A stretch of DNA of 64,000 nt from Vandiemenella viatica (taxonomy: Eukaryota; Arthropoda; Insecta; Orthoptera; Morabidae): positions 149,267,283 through 149,331,282 of the forward strand of contig CM061921.1 in NCBI GenBank assembly GCA_031002005.1, in the 5' to 3' direction. A program made the position numbers and the translations under genes. Within the stretch, counting starts at the first letter, position 1. Each line of letters starts with the position of its first letter. Positions 56,263 through 64,000 of the stretch are shown here, one piece after another. Below the pieces are notes generated by a model. That model saw only the letters and a list, made by a program, of their open reading frames with translations. It was not told where the DNA came from and did not search any database.

Positions 56263-56330
56263 TATTTTTTTATTGCCATTCCATCTTGTATCATTAAAAA
56301 ATTTGTTTCGAAACAAAATCTACAAAATTT

Positions 56331-56660
56331 TTATTTTCCTTTGACAAATACGCAAATATTAGGATGGTATAAATCATAAAAACATTTGAAACAAACATTA
56401 CTTGCACACCAAGAACATTTTATGAAGGATATGTTTCGACAGTCACATACAGTATTTATTATTGATTTAGGAAAGCAGGTTTCGTTAACATTTGTAAATT
56501 TCGGCCTTTTATTCCTTAATTTTGAACCATACCAGGAATATTTTATCAAATCATAAAATACAGGCGCTCGCAAAATGTGGTGAATAAGAGAATATACCTT
56601 AACAGCATCTTCACGAGAAGATATTGCACGGTTATCTTGCAACAGTTCCGGCGCATTTTG
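56331..56660 (-). pseudogene. Cys/His-rich C-terminal domain of a transposon-type ORF
   Basis: The minus strand encodes (from about 56657) APELLQDN, SREDAVKVYSLIHHILRAP, FYDLIKYSWYGS, then CDCRNISFIKCSWC, CFKCFYDLYHPNIC and stop. The spacing C-x-C...F-I-K-C-x-W-C...C-F-K-x-F-x(5)-H is a zinc-binding-like end that I have seen on uncharacterised mobile-element proteins of insects. Which superfamily it belongs to I cannot say. No upstream catalytic part is visible, and a SINE2 copy lies just beyond the start (56695 on). Confidence 0.5.
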
Positions 56661-56694
56661 AAGCTTTTTTTCATTAGTATTTTTACCTGATTAA

Positions 56695-56835
56695 GGCGCC
56701 GCACACTGGATAGGGAGGTAACACGGGACCAGGGTAGAGTCCTGGTACCAGCGTACCGGCCATCCTGATGGCGGTTTTTACGCGGTTTTCTGCAGTAATT
56801 TAAGCGAATGCTGGGACGAGCCCTAATATCTGGCT
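56695..56835 (+). mobile_element. SINE2 copy
   Basis: 'gcgccgcacactggatagg', 'cgggaccagggtagagtcct' and 'ggtaccagcgtaccggcca' make up the head, then the conserved body 'ttacgcggttttctgcagta' and 'gcgaatgctgggacgagcc'. The body recurs at 28140-28237 and, inverted, at 36130-36200. Confidence 0.55.
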
Positions 56836-57484
56836 CATAAATTAAATAATGACAATACAAAAATATACCTGTCTCACATAACGAGAGTTACACAAATCGC
56901 AGACATAAATGCAACACCTAGGCTTCCCCCATTAGAATCTGTTCCTTTTGACAGGTGGGATGGTCACCAATCCACCCCTGAAGCAGGCGTGATTCACACT
57001 CTTAGATGTTCATGATGATCAGTACTCATGACTGAGAGGCCTCATTAGTTCACGACTGAAACAATGGAAGTAGTTCTTCAGCTAATAAAATATCTAAAAG
57101 TAGATTAAATTAAATTATCATAATTACTATTATAAGTTTCCTTTAAAATTGCTAGCCAAGGTGATATACAGAAAAAGGAGGATGGTTGGAAGAAGACCAG
57201 TTCCAATTTTAGGAAAGAAAAAGGATAGTAAACAAACAATTTTGTTATTCTGAATAAAATTTAAAAATCGATTCAGAAGTAAACATACATTTACTGCACT
57301 TTTAGACATCTTCACAGTTTTAAAGAATCCTGGTCTGCAATATCGAGAAAGATGAAGAGTTTACGAGAAAGTACGTAAACAGCTAGCAAGAGATGAATAA
57401 ATTAAGCTTTCATCAACTTTTACGTAGAGAAAATGTAAAAGAAGGGAAATAATACATAAGTTTCTCTCGGCATTTAGAATTTAC

Positions 57485-57625
57485 GAAATGCTCTCGGGTA
57501 ACTAGCCAAGTTACGGAAATGTTATCACACGATATTTCGGCCAGAAGATGGCGACAGTGTTTGTGATCGCCGAAGTATCGTGTGATAACACTTCCTTAAC
57601 TCGGCTAGTTACCCGAGAGCATTTC
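57485..57625. repeat. 141-bp foldback with inner hairpin
   Basis: Arms 57485-57540 and 57571-57625 are inverted with few mismatches ('gaaatgctctcgggtaacta', 'gccaagttacgg', 'tgttatcacacgata'). In the centre 'gaagatggcga' and 'tcgccgaag' pair around 'cagtgtttgtga'. The design resembles 28706-29052, including CTCGGG-n5-AGCC in the arm. Confidence 0.85.
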
Positions 57626-58380
57626 ATAAGAAAGGGAAATAATAATTTCGATGTGGCATTAAGACCTATACGCAGACATATTGCTTAGTGACAAACAAAA
57701 TATTTGGAGAGGTATTTTATATAAATTTAAACCAAAGTGCAACGGTTGGCGTAAGTAATGATTGTATTATTAGCAGTACAGTAACACAGCTTCACCGATA
57801 TGAGACACTGGTGTGGGTCCAAAGGTCACAGAACTCGTGAGGGAACGATGCCAGTCAGCTGTTTGTGGCCACTGACTACAGACACTGGGGACTCGTGTTG
57901 AGCTCTAAATAGCGTTCAAAGGAGGGCAACGCTGTCTTCAACGACGTCGGTCAGCGAGATCAACGCTTGAGATAAGTAGTGAGACTACCTGGGCACAATG
58001 CGAGGCTCTTCTGAACAATCAAAGCAGAAACCACGCCGTATAATAGAGCATAGTGACGTCATGACGGCACAAATCATAGTGTGTGTTTAACCACGGTGCC
58101 AACGCAGTGTAACTTCGAGTACTAAAGATTTTTATTTAGCTAAAGGAATAATTAATAATCTTGTCATTATTTAAGATACGAAAATCCGTGTTAATATAAA
58201 TTTGAACAAAAGGTCAATTTTGCTTTGCAATCAATCACAGTAAATAATAGACCTTCCACTCACATTCATTATTAATAAAATGAAATAGCGGCTAGATATG
58301 CCATTAAAATATTCGATTTACCAAATACGTAATGTGTCAATGCCTGAATGATACTGATCAACATTTATAAAGGATTTATT
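57626..58380. other. no gene or repeat recognised
   Basis: No frame or repeat that I can identify. Confidence 0.4.
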
Positions 58381-58620
58381 TTTTTTTTTTTTTGCTTTTG
58401 GATTTACGCCTCGTCAACGAGGTTTAGAGGCGGGAAAGGACTGGGATCAAGGAGCGGGAAGGAATACGGCCATGGCCTTTGGAAGGAACTGTACCAACAC
58501 TCGTCTGGAATGATCTGCGGAAGCCATTGAAAATTCAAATCTGGATGGCCGGACGGGGATTCGAACCAGTGTCCTCCCTAATGCGAGACCAGAGTGTTTT
58601 CGTTCACCCACCGCGCTTGG
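58381..58620 (-). mobile_element. SINE1 copy
   Basis: Starts in a T-run of about 16, then 'tacgcctcgtcaacgaggt', 'gggaaggaatacggccatgg', 'ggccggacggggattcgaac' and 'tcacccaccgcgcttgg'. 'ggattta' before and 'ggattac' after may be a worn target duplication. Confidence 0.92.
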
Positions 58621-61600
58621 ATTACGAAACGTGAAAAATTCTTACAAAAAATATGTAAGTAAACGCTAGCAATTACTTCACACATCAACAAAATGACCAC
58701 ACAGTTTGTATGGAATATCAAGCGTCTGATGACAAAAGTTTTCTAGTTTCATGAGTAGAGACACAGTATCCAATAAAAGTATCGATACTGTACTCATGAG
58801 TAGTACTGGAATGAAACAGTATCGTATTCACTAAAGAATTGAAAAAAAGTATCAATACCTTGAGGTATCGAAAGGACAGTATCGACAGTATTATATTTTT
58901 TCAAATCATTTATTGGGATTGAGATTTTCTTATATTTAATTTTTTATTTTTAGGTTATAGGTCTGCACCTGCGTGTTAACTTCAAATTTTAACCCTTTTC
59001 ATATTTTTTAGCTTAATTTACCAGTATTTTTTTTGTAATGATGAAATTTGCAGCAATAAATCATGTTCCTTTTTGTTGCCCTACTATGTGAAAAAATGTA
59101 TTATAAATTAAGACAAGGTTAAACATAATCAGATTCAACTTATATTTCAGTTATAAATCAATTCAATAGAAAAATGCTTTCGTTCATTAGGTGGCAGTAC
59201 CTAAGGTTTATAGGCCCTACTAACCTTACACTTACTCTTCCTCCGTAAAGTCACATAAAAGTAATAATTTAATAAAAGAAAAGTATTCGATATCGAGAAG
59301 TATCGATACTTTTCCGTGTCCCTATTCATTGGTGTCGTATCAATTTACTTATAATTTTATCGCAGGTTCTTTTGTTACACTTGTGTAAGTATATGAGACG
59401 GTGATGCCTAAAAAGAGAAGTTAGATAAATGTTGCAATAAAATTACAAAATATATTATGTGTGTTCCTCCACAAGTTGTGATGTAAGTTTGGAGTTAAGA
59501 TATATAGCCATGAGATTTCATTCATATTTACCGTTGTCGTTGAGAAAGTTTTCGTTAAATCATCAAAAATGAGGGCAGGCATATTATTCAAATTTAATAA
59601 GTTCTCTAGAAACAGTACTATACGCTTATCTGGACATTCAGGAGATCTACATAGCGCGATCAAATTAATGAAGAACAAAACCTTTCGCCAAACTAACAGG
59701 TCCTTCATTTCTAGCGAACCATACGACTATCAACTAAAACTTATCTGCGATGACTGAATAATGTGCCCTCAATCTAATATAACCGGATGCTGATATGTTC
59801 AACAACCCTTTGTATAAATGTAAATATAAAGTACTCGAAATTTTGTGTACACGAATTATTGAATACATATCAGTTTTTGAATACATTTAGATAAAAATTA
59901 ATAAATGTTTAATGTATATTCTCTTGGTGTACCTTGTTAAATAAATAAACTTTATTTCATTGACACAAATTTTATGTTGGCGGCAAAATAATGCATAAAT
60001 CTAAAAGAAACTGGTTGACGTATGTAACAAACAATTGTCTTATTAAGAACCTTTATGTTGAACATTTTCTGGTTTCTCAGTCATAAAGCTGGAAAATTAG
60101 ATGGAAGAGGGACGGTTTTAAAGACTTTGAAGCTTATATCTTGCTAAATAAACATCTAAATAAAAATTTATTGGGAGGAATAGGGGGAACCCACTTAACG
60201 AGTGGCCAAAATTGTGGCGTCCTTAAAACCCTTCCCATGTGCTCTCCCAAAATGGCGACGACCCCTGTGGAAATGATTATTGCAGCTTTCGGGATGTGTT
60301 GATAAATTACTCGACTCCTATTGATGACTTACATCTAGCCGGCGAACCACCAGCGTTGCCAAACCCCCGTCTCATAATTGGAAACAATGGGACAAAGGAA
60401 CCCCGCACTTGGTAGATGTTGATATATAATTATTAATGTCAGAGACAAGCACCTGGCTTATATGGAAAAAGTCCATCAACTTTTAATTAATACCATGATT
60501 AAAATCGAATGAAACTATTATTGCAATAAAAATCAAATTAAAGTATCAGTACATCTGAATAACAGTTATAAATACGATAAAGTAATAGTTACAGACCCAG
60601 TGCGACTCATGTTCAGTTCTTCCTACGTTATCTGCTTCATATATTCTGATCACATAATCTATTTATATCCACTCTTTCCTTCAATCGCGGCAGTAAGCAA
60701 TTCCCAGTCAAGCGGTGGCTAATATAAACCAATGATTTGAAATAGTTCCAAATCGTTCGGGATCCTAGCAATCGCTTCTACTTAAAGGGAGAATCATTTG
60801 AATACATAACATTTATTCTAGCACCCACCTAATGCGTCCTAGTACTCTATATATCATAAAATTAGTTTAGCAGAATAACACCGAACATTTTTGCGGAGTT
60901 GCTAATACTCGTGACTTGCATTCTGGAGTACACGGATTAGATCTTAGGTTCAGGCATCTAGGTCTGGGTCTCCCCAAATAACTCTAGGACTACGCTTTGT
61001 TTCATTGTGAGCACATCGTATCAATAAGAGATTGGATTCAATCACGCAGAACACAGTATGCCGCCTTTCTCACACAACAGGAGAGGAAAAAACGAAATAA
61101 ATGCTCCTCCATTCTTTTTTAAAATTTGTCTACAGATTTGTTTTGCGAACCATAAAACACAGTTCCCTGTGAAATTTCGTCACAAACAATTCTAAGGCGG
61201 CGGACTTATGACGCTGTCGCAAGGAAATGAAACGTATTCCGTTCTTACCATTTTGGCTGTGAAACCCTAAACATGATGGCTAGATTGCCCCATTTGTGTT
61301 TATTGTATTTCTTGCGCTGAAATGCCATAAGATGCGTACAAACAAGTCCCTTCATCATTCATAGATGCAGACACTGCAAAAGCCTCACTGATAGTGTGAG
61401 AAACAGAGCCTATGGTGAGTGAACACATAGCATGCCCCGACGGCTTATTCGATGTCTTCGACCAACCAAATGGGTTTGAGAGGACACATCGTCGGGTTAA
61501 GAGATGCATATTTGGCGTTTCGGCACACTGCTCACCAATTTAACCGTTCTGACTTGACTGTTCGTCAGTGTTGAGCGAAGTGAGAACGTGAGGGTAGATA

Positions 61601-61690
61601 CTCCAGTCGAAAAGGCTAGGATCAACCCCGACGGTCCACCAGCAGGCAGGATCATTCCATCGTATGACAGACTATAAACACTCCTTAGGC
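58621..61690. other. about 3 kb with no gene or repeat recognised
   Basis: The sequence is AT-rich with local repeats of 'agtatcgata' (58760-58880 and 59285-59310), an internally repetitive stretch of unknown origin. No open frame is convincing. Confidence 0.4.
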
Positions 61691-61699
61691 GTCGCTGCG

Positions 61700-62310
61700 C
61701 ACCATCCAGAGACATGTCATGACAGCAGAGGATACGAGTACCATATCCAGGTGGATACCACAGTAGGATCTGACGTCGAGGTGACTGTTGCGATCTCTAC
61801 CATCACGACTTGCGGAGTGTCGAGCATCCTTAAGCTTCCTCCTGGAACTCGCAGCGTGTTAGCTTATGGATTGGCGACTAGTGATGTTCAGCGACGAATC
61901 ACAGTTCTGCCGGGATATATTCTACGACCAGATTCGAGTATGGAGTCGACCTGGCCAGTGCTGTGATCCTCTCTTCATTGTAGAACGATACACCACCCTA
62001 ACCAAAGCTTTCATTTGCTACTATTCCTGATCCCCACTGAAGGAACGCTGACGACTCGGCGATAAGTTCACGAAATTCCACGACCGTTGGTACTACCCTT
62101 CCTGAAGCAGCTCAACAACCCCAATATCGAGCAGGATAATGCCCGGCTTCATACAACATGGGTATCTCTGGCTTGTCTTCGTGTTCGCCATCAAGGTCTC
62201 AAGATTTTTCGCCCATCGAGAACGTTGATAAACTTCGACCAGTGGCAAAAATTGCCATCTCGGGCAGAGTCTTCCTCAGGAGACCATCCGACATCTCTAT
62301 ATTAATGGAA
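61700..62310 (+). pseudogene. Tc1/mariner-type transposase, decayed
   Basis: Catalytic-domain text in changing frames: MDWRLVMFSDESQFCRD with FYDQIRVWSRPGQ (61869-61955, first Asp in FSDES kept), then LPFLKQLNNPNIEQDNARLH (from about 62093, second Asp in QDNA), then DFSPIENVDKLR (about 62206-62240), where the third acidic residue is the Glu of SPIE. The order and spacing are those of a Tc1-type DDE transposase. Stops and frameshifts make it inactive. It belongs to a different lineage from the copy at 10.1-10.9 kb. No terminal repeats were identified. Confidence 0.75.
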
Positions 62311-63811
62311 GTCATATAACATACTAAGGGCATCCTGTAAGTGTTTGTTCATCATCAGCCAGTTCCATTATGGTATGATTTGTCCTATTAGAGTTATGGG
62401 CAGAAGTAGTGCTTGAACAGACTTCACCAGGTAGACGATCCTCCTGCAAGCTGCTCGCTCCTGGCAGAGCTATGGGAATGAGATGCATTGTTGCTGTCAT
62501 ATAGTTACAATAATTTAAGTACTCAGTAATTTTGATTCCTTTATCCTCTATCACTCCAACTCCAAGCACGTAACTTACAAGAGGAACTCCTGTCAAACCA
62601 AGCAACCCAATGGAAGGTTCCGGTGCTGAACCCCAATGGGAAGTTGGGTCGGAGAGAAATCTGTGCTATTGGACACCAATTCGTTGTTGAAGCCGGTGTG
62701 GTGATTAAGCTTCACCCATAAGAGTTCATGATCAATGACATTAAGTGTTTGGTATCCCCAATAAATGCTTGGAATGGAACAATACTTTTATGTTTTTTTA
62801 TGTCCCGTTTCTGTATTCACGTACTACTGCTGTCTCTCTTCCATTATAAACTTTTTTTGGAAATGATAACTTTTGTATAGCTAAGACACACATCAGTAAG
62901 CAGTTTTTTATATAATTTTTACCGTTTATAATCACGAGATAGTTTTTTCACGACAAAAAACTTCTGACGGGCATTGTTCTGAACAATATGGAGATTCCTC
63001 CGTGCTGTATCATCTAAATGGATGTTTATTAACAGAACTTTGTACGATTAGTGCCGCTTTATAACAGGTACGTTACTTCAAATAATCGACTTCCAACTTC
63101 CAGTTAATAAGACCATTTCGAACATCCAAAGACATATCTCAAACAAAACTTTTCAGTCTCATTTCATAGGAAAACAAGTGGCTTAGGCATTTCCTTAGGA
63201 ATGATGTTTTGGTCGTCCGTATCAAGAACAGAAATTAGACGCTGTTAACTCAGATGACCTCTTTAACAAGCGGTGAAACTGAGAACGAATATTTACACAT
63301 AGGGACAGTGACATAGTCGACTAAGTGAGATGTGTTTTAATGAAGTGTAATTGTGGACAACCTCATCACTCGCATCTCAACAAGCAAATCAGAGCTACGT
63401 ACAAAAATTTCCATAATGACTTGGAAGGAATGAGCAAGTTATTATTATTCGATTCTCCATCCTCTTAATTGTAATAACGTATATTTTTGCGATCTATTAG
63501 TGAAGTGAATAAATTTACACGAAATCTGAGATCAAGGAATGATGGATAAATGTACGTGATTTGTAACCTAAATGTTAATGGTTGGTTAAATTAAGGTACA
63601 GCTATTAGTTTTCAACGACAGTGTTTTTCGAAATGTGTGAATTCGAATAACAATCAACTTGGGCATATAAATTATTGCATTTCATGTATTATGTTCGCTA
63701 ACTCCTTAGATTTTGATTTATGTGCATTATATTTTATAGCTCACATCTTATTCTAAAAAAGAATGCGTTACTGTTGTGGTAACTGCAAAATTGGCAACGA
63801 ATTTCATACTG
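62311..63811. other. no gene recognised; unassigned minus-strand frame at 62605-62324
   Basis: The 93-residue frame (LGLTGVPLVSYVLGVG, then IKITEYLNYCNYMTATMH) is not repetitive and looks more protein-like than most frames here, but I recognise no family and see no splice context. The rest is AT-rich. Confidence 0.35.
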
Positions 63812-64000
63812 CTGGCCTTAAACCTTGTCGACGAGATCATTAGAGGTGAGAAAGGACTGGGGGCAAAGAAAGGGAAGGAATTCAACTGGAGTGATTGGAG
63901 GAAACCATGAAAAACCGAAATCTGGATGGTCGGACCGGGATTCCAACCCGCGTCCTTCCTAATGCGAGGCCCGAGCTTACCGTTCACCCACCACGGACGG
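63812..64000 (-). mobile_element. SINE1 copy reaching the window end
   Basis: 'ccttgtcgacgagatcatta', 'gaaagggaaggaattca', 'ccatgaaaaaccgaaatctg', B box 'gggattccaaccc' and head 'accgttcacccaccacgg'. About 30 bases ('ggccatggcc...cggcatttgc') are deleted. The head may continue beyond the window. Confidence 0.9.

Noticed and set aside
62324..62605. 93-residue minus-strand ORF as a gene
   Set aside because: Sequence looks somewhat protein-like, but no family, start context or exon structure supports it.

Overview
The window looks like intergenic and intronic DNA from a large, repeat-rich arthropod genome, most likely an insect. An orthopteroid insect is my guess from the repeat style; nothing in the sequence proves it. 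Open frames are short, splice sites and polyadenylation signals are eukaryotic, and several classes of transposon are present, many with target-site duplications readable by eye. There are no operons, Shine-Dalgarno sites or CRISPR arrays.

One host gene is well supported. Two plus-strand exons (17234-17371 and 29771-29991) join in phase to encode a Ly6/uPAR-type ten-cysteine protein with a hydrophobic C-terminal tail that fits a GPI anchor. Its signal-peptide exon is not identified. The 12.4 kb intron between the exons carries at least ten separate repeat insertions.

Layout: 1-10 kb holds a Kolobok-like element with TTAA ends, SINE copies and a Mutator-like MITE with a 9-bp target duplication. 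10-17 kb holds a truncated Tc1 element, a GC-run-rich MITE, a 2.1 kb terminal-inverted-repeat element containing a large foldback, and a hAT-type MITE. 17-30 kb is the Ly6 locus with SINEs, LINE pieces, MITEs and an inverted-repeat cassette that contains a TATA box. 30-41 kb holds tandem repeats, foldbacks, a possible Helitron end, a 1 kb inverted-repeat element and a lone THAP exon. 41-47 kb holds a 3.5 kb hAT element with a decayed ZMYM/TTF-type transposase, LINE ends and a second hAT MITE. 48-56 kb is a nest of three LINEs, one inserted into another and that host also hit by a SINE. 56-64 kb is mostly unassigned, with a Cys/His-rich transposon-type ORF, a foldback and a second, decayed Tc1-type transposase.

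The commonest repeat is a roughly 240-bp tRNA-derived SINE (SINE1), with 13 substantial copies, 12 of them on the minus strand. At least two further tRNA-headed SINE families occur. No complete transposase or reverse transcriptase is intact. I found no clearly new biological system. The least explained objects are the inverted-repeat cassettes with a repeated inner hairpin (28.7, 7.5 and 57.5 kb).
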